A stretch of DNA of 64,000 nt, from NCBI RefSeq assembly GCF_013523125.1, contig NZ_JAAMQJ010000005.1, positions 111,153 through 175,152 on the forward strand. The letters run 5' to 3'. The notes under the pieces were generated by a model. The model saw only the letters and a program-made list of their open reading frames with translations, did no database searches and was not told the DNA's origin. The position numbers and the translations under genes are program-made. Source of the stretch: Pseudomonas entomophila. Lineage in GTDB: Bacteria; Pseudomonadota; Gammaproteobacteria; Pseudomonadales; Pseudomonadaceae. Position 1 is the stretch's first letter; each line of letters starts with the position of its first letter. Shown here piece after piece: positions 51,786-61,733 of this stretch.

Positions 51786-53357
51786 TCACCCCTCCCAGGA
51801 ACCATTCACCAGACGCCGCAGCCCGAGCGGGTTGGCATCCTGCAACGCCGCCGGCAGCAGCGACTGCGGGTAGTTCTGGTAGCACACCGGACGCAGGAAG
51901 CGGTCGATGGCCAGGGTGCCGACCGAGGTGCCACGGGCGTCCGACGTCGCCGGGTAAGGTCCTCCGTGAACCATGGCGTCGCAGACCTCGACGCCTGTGG
52001 GGTAGCCGTTGAACAGGATCCGACCGACCTTTTCCTCGAGGATCGGCACCAGCCAGGCATAGGCCTCCAGGTCTTCCGGTTCACCGATCACGGTCGCGGT
52101 CAGCTGGCCGCGCAGGCCTTGCAGCGCGGCCTTGAGTTGCGCGTCGTCCACCACCTCCACCGCGACGGTGGCCGGGCCGAAGACTTCTTCCTGCAGCAAC
52201 GCGTCGCTGCCCACCAGCAGGTCGGCCTTGGCCTTGTACAACTGGGCCCGGGCCTGCTGGCCTTCCTGCGGCAGGCCGGCCAGGTGCGCGATGCCGGCGT
52301 GGGTGTCCAGGTGCTGCAGACCGCGCGTATAGCTGTCCAGCCCGCCCTGGTTGAGCAGTGTCTGCGGCGGCTGTTGCCCGAGGTGACCGCCCAGGTCAGC
52401 CAGCAACTGTTCGAACGCAGGCCCCCGTACCCCGAGCACCAGGCCGGGATTGGTGCAGAACTGCCCGGCGCCCAGGGTGACCGAACCGGCCAGGTCGCGG
52501 GCGATGGCCGCGCCGCGCTTGGCCAGGGCACTCGGCAGGATGATCACCGGGTTGATGCTGGACATCTCGGCGAACACCGGGATCGGCTGCGGGCGCTCGG
52601 CCGCCAGGCGGCACAAGGCATCGCCCCCCTTGAGCGAGCCGGTAAAGCCCACGGCCTGGATGGCCGGGTGCTTGACCAGCCATTCGCCGACACGATGGCC
52701 ATAGACCATGTTGAACACCCCGGCGGGCATGCCGGTGCGCTCGGCCGCGCGCTGGATGGCACAGCCGACGAGGTCGGCGGTCGCCATGTGCCCGCTGTGG
52801 GCCTTGAACACCACCGGGCAACCCGCCGCCAGCGCCGCGGCGGTATCGCCACCGGCGGTGGAGAAGGCCAGGGGGAAGTTGCTGGCGCCGAACACGGCGA
52901 CCGGGCCGACGCCGATACGCATCTGCCGGATGTCAGGGCGTGGCAGGGGCTGGCGGTCCGGCAGCGCGTGGTCGATCCGCGCCCCCAGGAAGTCGCCACG
53001 GCGCAGGACCTGGGCGAACAGGCGCATCTGGCCGCTGGTTCGGCCTCGCTCACCCTGGGTGCGGGCAGGGGGCAACGCGGTCTCGCGGCAGACGATGGCG
53101 ACGAAGGCATCGTCCAGCGCGTCCAGCTCGGCGGCGATGGCCTCGAGGAACTCGGCCCGGCGCGCGGGCGGCAGTTGACGGAAGGCAGCGAAGGCATCGG
53201 CAGCGGCGCGCGCGGCCTGATCGACTTCGGCCTCGGTCGCTTGACTGAAGGTGAAAGGCAAGGCCTCGCCGGTGCTGGCGTCGAGGCTGTGAAGACGCTG
53301 TTCGCCAGCGGCGCTGCGCTGACCGGCGATGAAGTTGTGGCCAAGGATCTCGTGCAT
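51786..53357 (-). CDS. 2,5-dioxovalerate (alpha-ketoglutarate semialdehyde) dehydrogenase
   Basis: A 523-residue ALDH of the KGSADH type. Motifs: FGASNFPLAFSTAGGDTAAALAAGCPVVFKAH, VGFTGSLKGG, general base region PVFAEMSSINPV, nucleophile GQFCTNPGLVLG. It oxidises alpha-ketoglutarate semialdehyde to 2-oxoglutarate, the last step of galactarate/glucarate catabolism. It is the last gene of the operon kdgD-gudP-garD-KGSADH, 34 bp after garD. Confidence 0.94.
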   Translation of the reverse strand: MHEILGHNFIAGQRSAAGEQRLHSLDASTGEALPFTFSQATEAEVDQAARAAADAFAAFRQLPPARRAEFLEAIAAELDALDDAFVAIVCRETALPPARTQGERGRTSGQMRLFAQVLRRGDFLGARIDHALPDRQPLPRPDIRQMRIGVGPVAVFGASNFPLAFSTAGGDTAAALAAGCPVVFKAHSGHMATADLVGCAIQRAAERTGMPAGVFNMVYGHRVGEWLVKHPAIQAVGFTGSLKGGDALCRLAAERPQPIPVFAEMSSINPVIILPSALAKRGAAIARDLAGSVTLGAGQFCTNPGLVLGVRGPAFEQLLADLGGHLGQQPPQTLLNQGGLDSYTRGLQHLDTHAGIAHLAGLPQEGQQARAQLYKAKADLLVGSDALLQEEVFGPATVAVEVVDDAQLKAALQGLRGQLTATVIGEPEDLEAYAWLVPILEEKVGRILFNGYPTGVEVCDAMVHGGPYPATSDARGTSVGTLAIDRFLRPVCYQNYPQSLLPAALQDANPLGLRRLVNGSWEG

Positions 53358-53391
53358 GGAAACTCCTTCGAAGTGAGGGGGCGAGCCTGAG

Positions 53392-54945
53392 TCAGGTCAC
53401 CGGAGCAGGGTTGAAAAGGGTGATGTCGTTATGCAGGCGGTGCCGCTCGGCCCAGGTCTGCTGACGCCCGCTGGCGACGTCCAGGTAGTAGTGGAACAGC
53501 TCCCAGCCCAGGGTCTCGATGCTCGCCTGGCCGGTGGCGATGCGCCCGGCATCGATGTCGATCAGGTCGGGCCAGCGCTGGGCCAGTTCGGTGCGGGTGC
53601 AGACCTTGACCACCGGGGCCATGGCCAGCCCGTAGGGGGTGCCGCGCCCGGTGGTGAACACGTGCAGGTTCATGCCGGCGGCCAGTTGCAGGGTGCCGCA
53701 GATGAAGTCGCTGGCCGGGGTGGCGCAGAACAGCAGGCCCTTGCGCGCCGCGCGTTCGCCAGGCCCCAGCACGCCCTGGATGGCGCCGCTGCCGGACTTG
53801 ACGATCGACCCGAGGGATTTTTCGACGATGTTCGACAGCCCGCCTTTCTTGTTGCCGGGCGTGGTGTTGGCGCTGCGGTCGGCGGCGCCGCGTTGCAGGT
53901 ACTGGTCGTACCAGTCCATCTCGCGCACCAGTGCCTCGGCCACCTCCGGCGTCTCGGCACGCGAGGTGAGCATGTAGATCGCATCGCGCACTTCGGTGAC
54001 CTCGGAGAACATCACCGTGGCCCCGGCCCGCACCAGCAGGTCGGCGGCAAAACCCAGGGCCGGGTTGGCGGTGATCCCGGAGAACGCGTCGCTGCCGCCG
54101 CACTGCATGCCCAGGATCAGTTCGCTGGCCGGCACCGTCTCGCGGCGACGCTGGTCGAGCTTGCGCAGGCGCGTCTCGGCCAGGGCCATGATCTGCTCGA
54201 TCATCTCGGTGAAGCCCAGGCTGGCGTCCTGCAGCTTGTACAGCCAGGGCTCGCTGAGGTCCACCGAAGGGTCGCCAGCGTGCATCACCTGCTCGGCCTG
54301 CAGCTTCTCGCAGCCCAGGCCGATCACCAGCGCCTCGCCGCCCAGGTTCGGGTTGCGGGCCAGGTTGCGCACGGTACGGATCGGGATGTAGGCGTCGCGT
54401 GCGTTGATCGCCACGCCACAACCATAGCTGTGGGTCAGCGCCACCACGTCGTCGACATGGGGGTAGCGCGGCAGCAGTTCCTGGCGAATGCGCTTGACCG
54501 CGTGCTCCAGCACGCCGGTCACGCACTGCACCGTGGTGGTGATGCCGAGCAGGTTGCGGGTGCCGACCGTGCCGTCGGCGTTGCGGTAGCCTTCGAAGGT
54601 ATAGCCCTCCAATGCCGACGCGGGCGCCGGGACGGCGTCGCAGCATGGCAGGCTGTCCAGGGCCGGGGCGTCGGGCATGTCGAGCTGGCTTTCGCGCACC
54701 CAGCTACCCTGGCGCAGGTTCTCGACGGCATAGCCGATGGTCTGCCCATAGCGGCGCACCGGCATGCCCTGGGCGATGTCCACGGTGGCCACCTTGTGGC
54801 TTTGCGGCACGGCCTCGATCAAGGTCAAGCCGTCGGCGAAGCGGGCGCCTTCGCCCAGACCTCCGTCGTTGACCACCACCACGACATTGTCGTCGGCGTG
54901 CAGGCGAACGTGGCGGGGTGATTCGGATGTTTCGATCAGTTGCAT
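53392..54945 (-). CDS. garD: Galactarate dehydratase
   Basis: A 517-residue UxaA/GarD family enzyme. An N-terminal SAF domain ([21 protein letters not shown]...) is followed by the dehydratase body with [55 protein letters not shown] and [10 protein letters not shown]. It dehydrates D-galactarate to 5-keto-4-deoxy-D-glucarate with iron. Lies between the transporter and dehydrogenase genes in one operon. Confidence 0.95.
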   Translation of the reverse strand: MQLIETSESPRHVRLHADDNVVVVVNDGGLGEGARFADGLTLIEAVPQSHKVATVDIAQGMPVRRYGQTIGYAVENLRQGSWVRESQLDMPDAPALDSLPCCDAVPAPASALEGYTFEGYRNADGTVGTRNLLGITTTVQCVTGVLEHAVKRIRQELLPRYPHVDDVVALTHSYGCGVAINARDAYIPIRTVRNLARNPNLGGEALVIGLGCEKLQAEQVMHAGDPSVDLSEPWLYKLQDASLGFTEMIEQIMALAETRLRKLDQRRRETVPASELILGMQCGGSDAFSGITANPALGFAADLLVRAGATVMFSEVTEVRDAIYMLTSRAETPEVAEALVREMDWYDQYLQRGAADRSANTTPGNKKGGLSNIVEKSLGSIVKSGSGAIQGVLGPGERAARKGLLFCATPASDFICGTLQLAAGMNLHVFTTGRGTPYGLAMAPVVKVCTRTELAQRWPDLIDIDAGRIATGQASIETLGWELFHYYLDVASGRQQTWAERHRLHNDITLFNPAPVT

Positions 54946-55021
54946 GACAAGGCCCCTCGTGCGGTGCGCTCAGGCGTGTATCGTCGGCTGGCGACCTGAC
55001 GGGCAGGTCGCCAGCGTGGGG

Positions 55022-56395
55022 TCAACGGCGGCTGTCGGCCAGCTCGCTACCGGCCGGTGGCAGGGCCGGTTCGTCTTCACGCGGCAGGTCGCGCAGCTCG
55101 ATCCGCTTGATCGGACCGACGATCACCAGGTAGCTGAACACCGCCACCAGGGCATTGGCGCCCACGTACACCAGCGCCCACTTGAACGAGCCGGTGGCGC
55201 TGATGATGTAGCCGATGATGATCGGCGTGGTGATCGACGCGATGTTGCCGAAGGTGTTGAACATGCCTCCGGACAGCCCGGCGATCTGCTTGGGCGAGGT
55301 GTCCGAGACCACGGCCCAGCCCAGTGCGCCCAGGCCCTTGCCGAAGAATGCCAGGGCCATGATCGCCACCACCATCCATTCGGCATCGACGTAATTGCAG
55401 ATGACCATGGTGGTGGACAGCAGCAACCCGATCACGATCGGCGCCTTGCGGGCGAAGGTCAACGAATGGCCGCGCCGCAGCAGGTGATCGGAGATCACGC
55501 CACCCAGCACGCCGCCGACGAACCCGCAGATTGCCGGCAGCGAGGCGATGAAGCCGGCCTTGAGGATCGACATGCCACGGTCCTGCACCAGGTACACCGG
55601 GAACCAGGTCAGGAAGAAGTAGGTGATGGCGTTGATGCAGTACTGGCCCAGGTAGATGCCGAGCATCATGCGGCTGGTGAGCAGTTGGCGGATGTAGCCC
55701 CACTTGGGGCCGCCATTGCCGGCTGCGCGGGGCTTGTCCATGTCCACCAGGCCGCCGTTTCGCTCGATGTGCTCGAGCTCCCCGGCGCTGATCATCGGGT
55801 GTTCCTTGGGGTTGTAGATCAGCTTGAGCCAGACCAGCGAGAACACGATACCCAGGCCGCCCATGACCACGAACACATGCTCCCACCCCCATGAGTGGAC
55901 GATCCAGCCCATCAGCGGGGCGAACAGCACGGTGGCGAAGTACTGGGCCGAGTTGAAGATCGCCGAGGCGGTGCCGCGTTCGGCGGTGGGGAACCAGGCC
56001 GCCACGATGCGCGCGTTGCCGGGGAAGGAGGGCGCTTCGGCGAAGCCGACCAGAAAACGCAGCATGAACAGCGCGACGATGGCGTTGGCCACTGGCAGGT
56101 AGCCGACGAAGCCTTGCAGCACGGTGAACAGCGACCAGGTGAAGATGCTCAGGGCGTAGACTTTCTTCGAGCCGAAGCGGTCGAGCAGCCAGCCCCCGGG
56201 AATCTGCCCGAGCACGTAGGCCCAGCCGAAGGCCGAGAAGATGTAGCCCAGGGTGATGGCATCGATGCCGAGGTCTTTCTGCAGGGCGGAGCCGGCGATC
56301 GAGATGGTCGCTCGATCGGCGTAGTTGATGGTGGTCACCAGGAACAGCATCAACAGAATCAGGTAACGCACATGCGTCTTCTTGGGCGCTTGCAT
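55022..56395 (-). CDS. gudP: MFS galactarate/glucarate transporter (GudP-like)
   Basis: A 457-residue anion:cation symporter family transporter with 12 helices; RYLILLMLFLVTTINYADRATISIAG at helix 1 and GWLLDRFGSKKVY are family signatures. It imports hexarates with protons. The leader mRNA carries AACAATAA just before the GGGAG ribosome-binding site, a Crc/Hfq target motif, so translation may be under catabolite repression. Within the galactarate operon. Confidence 0.93.
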   Translation of the reverse strand: MQAPKKTHVRYLILLMLFLVTTINYADRATISIAGSALQKDLGIDAITLGYIFSAFGWAYVLGQIPGGWLLDRFGSKKVYALSIFTWSLFTVLQGFVGYLPVANAIVALFMLRFLVGFAEAPSFPGNARIVAAWFPTAERGTASAIFNSAQYFATVLFAPLMGWIVHSWGWEHVFVVMGGLGIVFSLVWLKLIYNPKEHPMISAGELEHIERNGGLVDMDKPRAAGNGGPKWGYIRQLLTSRMMLGIYLGQYCINAITYFFLTWFPVYLVQDRGMSILKAGFIASLPAICGFVGGVLGGVISDHLLRRGHSLTFARKAPIVIGLLLSTTMVICNYVDAEWMVVAIMALAFFGKGLGALGWAVVSDTSPKQIAGLSGGMFNTFGNIASITTPIIIGYIISATGSFKWALVYVGANALVAVFSYLVIVGPIKRIELRDLPREDEPALPPAGSELADSRR

Positions 56396-56414
56396 GCGAA
56401 GGTACTCCCACTCG

Positions 56415-56422
56415 TTATTGTT
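56415..56422 (-). promoter_or_regulatory. Crc/Hfq target motif in the gudP leader
   Basis: AACAATAA on the minus strand fits AAnAAnAA exactly. It lies 20-27 bases upstream of ATG 56395 and 5 bases before the GGGAGT site, where Hfq-Crc binding would block ribosomes. CrcY, encoded at 6.95-7.3 kb, would relieve this. Confidence 0.6.
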
Positions 56423-56499
56423 ATGCGGGGGCGATCATGTTGTATGAGCGGGCGCAGGCCCGCTCGGCACGGCAGGTGGCAGCCTGCCTGGCTGGGCGC

Positions 56500-57411
56500 T
56501 TATTGCGGCCCGAGCGTGTCCATCAGCGCGGCAAGCTGCGCGTATTCGTCCTGGGTCAGCTCGGTCAGCGGCGTGCGCACCGGGCCTGCGTCGTGACCGG
56601 CGAGGCGTGCGCCGGCCTTGACGATGCTCACGGCGTAGCCCGCCTTGCGGTTGCGGATGTCCAGGTAAGGCAGGAAGAAGGTGTCGATCAGACGGTTCAC
56701 GGTGGCGTGGTCGTCGCGGGCGATGGCGGTGTAGAAGTCCATCGCGGTCCTGGGCACGAAGTTGAACACGGCCGAAGAGTAGACCGGCACGCCCAGGGCC
56801 TTGTAGGCCGCCGCATAGACTTCGGCGGTCGGCAACCCACCCAGGTAGCTGAAGCGCTCGCCCAGGCGGCGGCGGATGGACACCATCAGCTCGATGTCGC
56901 CCAGGCCGTCCTTGTAGCCGATCAGGTTCGGGCAGCGCTCGGCCAGGCGCTCAAGGAGGTCGGCGTTGAGGCGGCAGACGTTACGGTTGTAGACCACCAC
57001 GCCGATGTCGACGGCCTTGCAGACCGCCTCGACATGGGCGGCCACGCCGTCCTGGCTGGCCTCGGTCAGGTAGTGCGGCAGCAGCAGCAGGCCTTTGGCG
57101 CCCAGGCGCTGGGCCTCACGGGCGTATTCGATGGCTTGACGGGTCGATCCGCCTACGCCGGCCAGAATCGGCACGGTGCCGGCGCAGGTATCGACCGCAG
57201 TCTTGATCACCTGGCTGTATTCGCTGGCGGCGAGGGAGAAGAACTCACCGGTGCCTCCGGCGGCGAACAGGGCCGTGGCGCCGTAGGGGGCGAGCCATTC
57301 CAGGCGCTTGCGGTAGCCTTCGGCGTGGAAGTCGCCGCCTGCGTCGAAGTCGGTCAACGGGAAGGACAGCAGACCTTGGGAGAGGATCGATTGCAGTTCA
57401 TGTGGCGTCAT
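56500..57411 (-). CDS. kdgD: 5-dehydro-4-deoxyglucarate dehydratase
   Basis: A 303-residue DapA-family enzyme, the typical KdgD length with ATG 57411. Visible residues: [14 protein letters not shown] (phosphate/substrate loop), Tyr in GVVVYNRN and Schiff-base Lys in [10 protein letters not shown]. It decarboxylates and dehydrates 5-keto-4-deoxyglucarate to alpha-ketoglutarate semialdehyde. First gene of the galactarate operon. Confidence 0.95.
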   Translation of the reverse strand: MTPHELQSILSQGLLSFPLTDFDAGGDFHAEGYRKRLEWLAPYGATALFAAGGTGEFFSLAASEYSQVIKTAVDTCAGTVPILAGVGGSTRQAIEYAREAQRLGAKGLLLLPHYLTEASQDGVAAHVEAVCKAVDIGVVVYNRNVCRLNADLLERLAERCPNLIGYKDGLGDIELMVSIRRRLGERFSYLGGLPTAEVYAAAYKALGVPVYSSAVFNFVPRTAMDFYTAIARDDHATVNRLIDTFFLPYLDIRNRKAGYAVSIVKAGARLAGHDAGPVRTPLTELTQDEYAQLAALMDTLGPQ

Positions 57412-57460
57412 GGGGGAGCATCCTGTGGCGCAGTTGATTGTCATTGTGGCGCTTGAGGTA

Positions 57461-57477
57461 AGTTATCGTACAACTTA
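57461..57477. promoter_or_regulatory. Candidate GntR operator in front of kdgD
   Basis: AAGTT ... AACTT inverted halves: on the minus strand AAGTTGTACGATAACTT, with ATCGTACAAC (plus, 57465-57474) identical to the sequence in front of the GntR gene. It is 50 bp upstream of ATG 57411. Confidence 0.6.
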
Positions 57478-57933
57478 AGTTGTGGCTAGAGGGTTGGTGA
57501 ACATTTTTGAGAGAGGTGTGCTAGGGGTGACTAGGCGAGACAGGGCGAAAGCGAGAATAAAGAGACCGGTTTCGGCTGTATGAGAGGTGATTTGGGGGGC
57601 TCGAGCGCCACCGATGGTAAGGCTATCTCCGCTGGCGAATCAGTCCTTAGAGGCGAGTGAGCGTAAGCATGGGCGTCAAGAGGTACGACAACTGGATCGC
57701 CAGCGTTCTACAGAGGTGGGCCCTGGTGGGTCCAATCGCGGCACGGGGGCCGCTCACCCGCCGCAGTGGCACGGCCTCTGTAAGCGGCCCCTGTGCCGCG
57801 ATTGGGCCTGCAAGGTCCACAAAAGACGTCGAAACGCCCGGCCGCACAGGCAGCCGGGGCGTTCGAGAACGAACAGGGTAAAGGTGTCTCGACACCCAGG
57901 ATCAGGCACGATCCCAGGGGTTCACATCGTCGC
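57478..57933. repeat. Gene-free region with one GC-rich inverted repeat element
   Basis: At 57717-57818 GGTGGGTCCAATCGCGGCACGGGGGCCGCTCAC faces TAAGCGGCCCCTGTGCCGCGATTGGGCC. This is the cleanest copy of the family also at 5.0, 13.65 and 41.9 kb. The rest shows nothing coding. Confidence 0.8.
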
Positions 57934-58746
57934 TCAGGCCATGGCCTGCCGCGGTACGGCCTGCCGCTTGCGTGCCTGGGCCCGGCACGCCTCGCCGAAG
58001 GCCTGGAACAGGCGAATCGAATCCGGATTGCTCGCCGCCTTCCATTCCGGGTGCCATTGCACCGCGAACAGGAAAGGCGAGATCGCCGGGCCATGCACGG
58101 CCTCGACCAGGCCATCCGGCGCCCAGGCGATCGCCTGCAGCCCATCGCCCAAGGTACGCAGGCCTTGGCCATGCAGCGAGTTGACACGGATCGTGTCGCA
58201 CCCAAGGGTCGTCTGCAGCCAGCTGCCGACCTCGACCGTGACGTCATGGACGGCCTGGTACTGCACGTCGACCGGATCGTCCGGGTTCTCGCGGTGATCG
58301 TTGAAGCCCGGCTCGGCATAGACCTTCTGGTAGATGTCGCCGCCCAGGGCCACGTTGATCTCCTGCATGCCGCGGCACACGCCGAAGATCGGCAAGCCAC
58401 GGGCGATGGCCAGTTGCACCAGCGGGATGTCGAACAGGTCGCGTTGCTTGTCCTGGGCCTTGCCTGGCGTTTCGTTCGCCTGGCCGTACAGCGCCGGGTC
58501 GATGTTGCTGCCCGCGCCGGTCAGGTAGACACCGTCGGCCAGGTCGAGGTAGGCCTCCAGGTCGTCGGTGCCGCAGCAGGTCGGCACCAGCACCGGCACG
58601 CAGCCAGCGAAGTCGACCAGCGGGGTGATGTACTTGTGGGTCATGACTTGATAGTCGTGACCTTTGCGTTCCTGCGCACCCATGGTCATCAGGACGACCG
58701 GTTTGCGCAGGGGTTGAGTCTTCTCGCCAATGTTGCTGTTGGACAT
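57934..58746 (-). CDS. Class I glutamine amidotransferase-like hydrolase (PuuD/C26 family)
   Basis: A 270-residue enzyme of peptidase family C26. The nucleophile elbow is FGVCRGMQEINVALGG, and the base and acid are in AVQWHPEW. DGVYLTGAGSNIDPALYG is typical of gamma-glutamyl-GABA hydrolase PuuD. It probably hydrolyses a gamma-glutamylated amine or amino acid. It is divergent from dpkA, so a link with lysine or polyamine catabolism is plausible. Starts at ATG 58746. Confidence 0.88.
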   Translation of the reverse strand: MSNSNIGEKTQPLRKPVVLMTMGAQERKGHDYQVMTHKYITPLVDFAGCVPVLVPTCCGTDDLEAYLDLADGVYLTGAGSNIDPALYGQANETPGKAQDKQRDLFDIPLVQLAIARGLPIFGVCRGMQEINVALGGDIYQKVYAEPGFNDHRENPDDPVDVQYQAVHDVTVEVGSWLQTTLGCDTIRVNSLHGQGLRTLGDGLQAIAWAPDGLVEAVHGPAISPFLFAVQWHPEWKAASNPDSIRLFQAFGEACRAQARKRQAVPRQAMA

Positions 58747-59153
58747 AAGTCACCTTGGGACAGGGGTTGCCCTGCCGTTGTCGTGCAGGCCGGCGAGACG
58801 CACGTGCCGTGCCTGAAGTCCCGAGCACTGCCGGCTGGCCGGAGGTACGGCGATGGACCGGTCGGGACTCGAAGCCAGCTTGCCAGAGCCGTTCGGGATG
58901 TCAAACAGGCAAACGAACGGTGCCAGCGACCCTAGAGCGTCGAATTCAGGCGCCAGGCCTTTGCCATCAAGGGCTTGCGGCAAGGCCAGGTCGCCACCGG
59001 TTGAGCATGCAAACGGTCGTTTGCGTCGCTGCAATGATCAAAGCGCCTGTGGGTGCATTCGTTTGCAGCTGCGTAAGCCCTTTGACAACGCCGGCCGAAT
59101 CGTTCGACAGTGCCGATTGCCGCGCCGCCCTGGCGCCCTGACATGGAGTTGCC
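58747..59153. promoter_or_regulatory. Divergent intergenic region with GCAAACG boxes
   Basis: 407 bases between the amidotransferase and dpkA. A palindrome GCAAACGGTCGTTTGC lies at 59009-59024; single GCAAACG boxes are at 58909-58915 (plus) and CGTTTGC at 59060-59066. They are candidate operators for an unlinked regulator of lysine catabolism. Confidence 0.55.
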
Positions 59154-60200
59154 TTGCCCGTGAACCCTCCAGACACCGTTCGCCTCCCGCACGCCGACCT
59201 GGTCGCGCTGCTGACTGGCATTCTCGTTCGTCATGGTTGCAGCACCTTGGTCGCCGCCGTGCTGGCCGACAATTGCGCCGCGGCGCAACGTGATGGCGCT
59301 CACAGCCATGGTGTATTCCGCATGCCAGGCTATGTCTCGACGCTGGCCAGTGGCTGGGTCGACGGCATGGCGCGGCCGGTGGTGTCGGACGTGGCCGCCG
59401 GTCTGCTCAAGGTCGATGCGGCCGGCGGCTTCGCCCAGCCGGCCTTGGCTGCGGCGCGAGCGGCCTTGATGGACAAGGCACGCAGCGCGGGCATCGCAGC
59501 CCTGGCCATTCACAATTCGCACCACTTCGGCGCCCTGTGGCCGGATGTGGAACCCTTCGCCGACGCCGGGCTGGTGGCGCTGACGGTGGTCAACAGCATG
59601 ACCTGCGTGGTGCCGCATGGCGCCCGGCGGCCCTTGTTCGGCACCAACCCCATCGCCTTCGCCGCGCCTTGCGCCGGCCATGACCCCCTGGTCTTCGACA
59701 TGGCCACCAGCGCCATGGCCCATGGCGACATCCAGATCGCCGCGCGCGAAGGCCGCAGCGTGCCGCCAGGCGTCGGCGTGGATGCGGCCGGCCAGCCGAC
59801 CTGCGACCCCCAGGCGATCCTCGACGGCGGCGCGTTGCTGGCGTTCGGTGGGCACAAGGGCTCGGCCCTGTCGATGATGGTGGAACTACTGGCCGCGGCG
59901 CTGACCGGTGGGCATTTCTCCTGGGAGTTCGACTGGTCCGGGCACCCTGGGGCCAAGACACCCTGGACGGGGCAGGCGCTGATCGTCATCGACCCGAGCC
60001 GCAGTGAAGGGCAACGGTTCGCCGAGCGCGCGGGGGCGCTGGTGGCGCAGTTGCGTGCCGTGGGGCTGGAGCGGCTGCCTGGCGAGCGGCGCTACCATGA
60101 GCGGGCCGTGTCGGCACGTGAAGGGGTGGCACTGACCCGCGGCGAACTGGCCGAGTTGCACACGCTGGCGGGCACCGGTCCCGGCACCTCGTCAACCTGA
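59154..60200 (+). CDS. dpkA: Delta1-piperideine-2-carboxylate reductase (malate/lactate dehydrogenase-like)
   Basis: A 348-residue Ldh-family oxidoreductase. Motifs: [83 protein letters not shown]. The sequence matches P. putida DpkA as I remember it: reduction of piperideine-2-carboxylate to L-pipecolate in D-lysine catabolism, and of pyrroline-2-carboxylate. The start is a TTG at 59154 spaced five bases from GGAG; a GTG at 59160 is the alternative. Followed by amaC. Confidence 0.92.
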   Translation: MPVNPPDTVRLPHADLVALLTGILVRHGCSTLVAAVLADNCAAAQRDGAHSHGVFRMPGYVSTLASGWVDGMARPVVSDVAAGLLKVDAAGGFAQPALAAARAALMDKARSAGIAALAIHNSHHFGALWPDVEPFADAGLVALTVVNSMTCVVPHGARRPLFGTNPIAFAAPCAGHDPLVFDMATSAMAHGDIQIAAREGRSVPPGVGVDAAGQPTCDPQAILDGGALLAFGGHKGSALSMMVELLAAALTGGHFSWEFDWSGHPGAKTPWTGQALIVIDPSRSEGQRFAERAGALVAQLRAVGLERLPGERRYHERAVSAREGVALTRGELAELHTLAGTGPGTSST

Positions 60201-60346
60201 TGCACGACCAGACGCCTGCGTGGTCCGGCACCCCATGCCACCCTGCAGGCCATCCATGCGCGAGTGCTGTGTCGTCACGGCACGACAACGCGTATCCTGC
60301 ACCCAGCCATCCTCGTACCCATCCTGATCCCAAGGAGCTGCACGCT

Positions 60347-61540
60347 GTGTTCAAACATGTCGATGCCTATGCCGGCGACCCGATCCTCTCGCTGATGGAA
60401 ACCTTCAAGGCCGACCCGCGCGCCGACAAGGTCAACCTGAGCATCGGTCTGTACTACGACGCCGACGGGGCGGTACCGCAGCTGGCGGCCGTGGGCGAGG
60501 CCGAGCGCCGTCTGGCCAGCCAGGCCCACGGTGCCTCGTTGTACCTGCCCATGGAAGGCCTGGGCAGCTACCGGGCGGCGATCCAGGCGCTGTTGTTCGG
60601 CGCCGAGCACCCGATGGTCAGCGCCGGGCGCGTCGCCACCGTGCAGACCGTCGGCGGCTCGGGCGCGCTCAAAGTCGGTGCGGACTTCCTCAAACGCTAT
60701 TTCCCCGAGGCGCAGGTGTGGGTCAGCAACCCGACCTGGGACAACCACCGCGCCATCTTCGAAGGCGCCGGGTTCACCGTGAACACCTACCCGTACTTCG
60801 ACCCGGCGACCCGTGGCCTGGACTTCGACGGCATGCTCGCGACCCTGCGCCAGTTGCCGGCCCAGAGCATCGTGCTGCTGCACCCGTGCTGCCACAACCC
60901 GACGGGCGTGGACCTCGATCAAGCCCAGTGGCAGCAGGTGATCGAGGTGGTCAAGGCGCGCGAGCTGATCGCTTTCCTCGACATCGCCTACCAGGGCTTC
61001 GGCGAAGGGCTGGCCGAGGATGCCTACGCCATCCGCGAAATGGCCCGCGCCGGGGTGCCGTGCCTGGTGAGCAATTCGTTCTCGAAGATATTCTCACTGT
61101 ACGGCGAGCGGGTAGGGGGCCTGTCGGTGGTCAGCGACGATGCCGACAGCGCCGTCAGCGTGCTCGGCCAGCTCAAGGCCACGGTGCGTCGCAACTATTC
61201 GAGCCCGCCCTGCCACGGCGCGAAACTGGTCGCCACGGTGCTGGCCGACCCGGCGCTGGCCGAGGACTGGGCGAACGAGGTCGAGGCCATGCGCCTGCGC
61301 ATCCTCGACATGCGCCAGGGCCTGGTCGATGCGCTGGCCCGCCGTCTGCCTGGCCAGGACTTCCAGTTCCTGCTGCGCCAGCGCGGCATGTTCAGCTACA
61401 CGGGCTTGAGCGTCGAGCAGGTGCACCGCCTGCGCGACCAGTTCGGCGTGTACTTGATCGACAGTGGCCGGGTCTGCATGGCCGGCCTGCGCCCGGACAA
61501 CCTGGAGCGGGTGGCCGAGGCATTCGCCGCGGTGCAGTGA
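60347..61540 (+). CDS. amaC: Class I aminotransferase (D-lysine/aromatic type)
   Basis: A 397-residue aspartate/aromatic aminotransferase. N-terminal [52 protein letters not shown], Schiff-base Lys in [17 protein letters not shown] and RVCMAGL with the carboxylate-binding Arg region. It starts at GTG 60347 after AAGGAG. Adjacent to dpkA as in P. putida, where AmaC deaminates D-lysine to the 2-oxo acid that cyclises to piperideine-2-carboxylate. Confidence 0.9.
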   Translation: MFKHVDAYAGDPILSLMETFKADPRADKVNLSIGLYYDADGAVPQLAAVGEAERRLASQAHGASLYLPMEGLGSYRAAIQALLFGAEHPMVSAGRVATVQTVGGSGALKVGADFLKRYFPEAQVWVSNPTWDNHRAIFEGAGFTVNTYPYFDPATRGLDFDGMLATLRQLPAQSIVLLHPCCHNPTGVDLDQAQWQQVIEVVKARELIAFLDIAYQGFGEGLAEDAYAIREMARAGVPCLVSNSFSKIFSLYGERVGGLSVVSDDADSAVSVLGQLKATVRRNYSSPPCHGAKLVATVLADPALAEDWANEVEAMRLRILDMRQGLVDALARRLPGQDFQFLLRQRGMFSYTGLSVEQVHRLRDQFGVYLIDSGRVCMAGLRPDNLERVAEAFAAVQ

Positions 61541-61733
61541 CCCCCAGGCACTGACGTGGCGCGGGCTGATTCGATGGCCTGCGCCACACGGCCGATCGCA
61601 CGCCGGGCAGTTTGGCTTTGCAAGTGCCGGCGTTCCAGCGCACAATCGCGCCCCTCTTTTCGGCTGAGGGGCGCGTGACCTGCGTTGCGTGGTCTTCAGC
61701 TTGTTGCAATCGTGCGAGTGGAGTTGCATCCGG

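Noticed and set aside
51639..53390. Long plus-strand frame of about 580 residues starting in the heptamer array
   Set aside because: It is antisense to the ketoglutarate-semialdehyde dehydrogenase, which has full ALDH motifs; high-GC third positions open the opposite frame.
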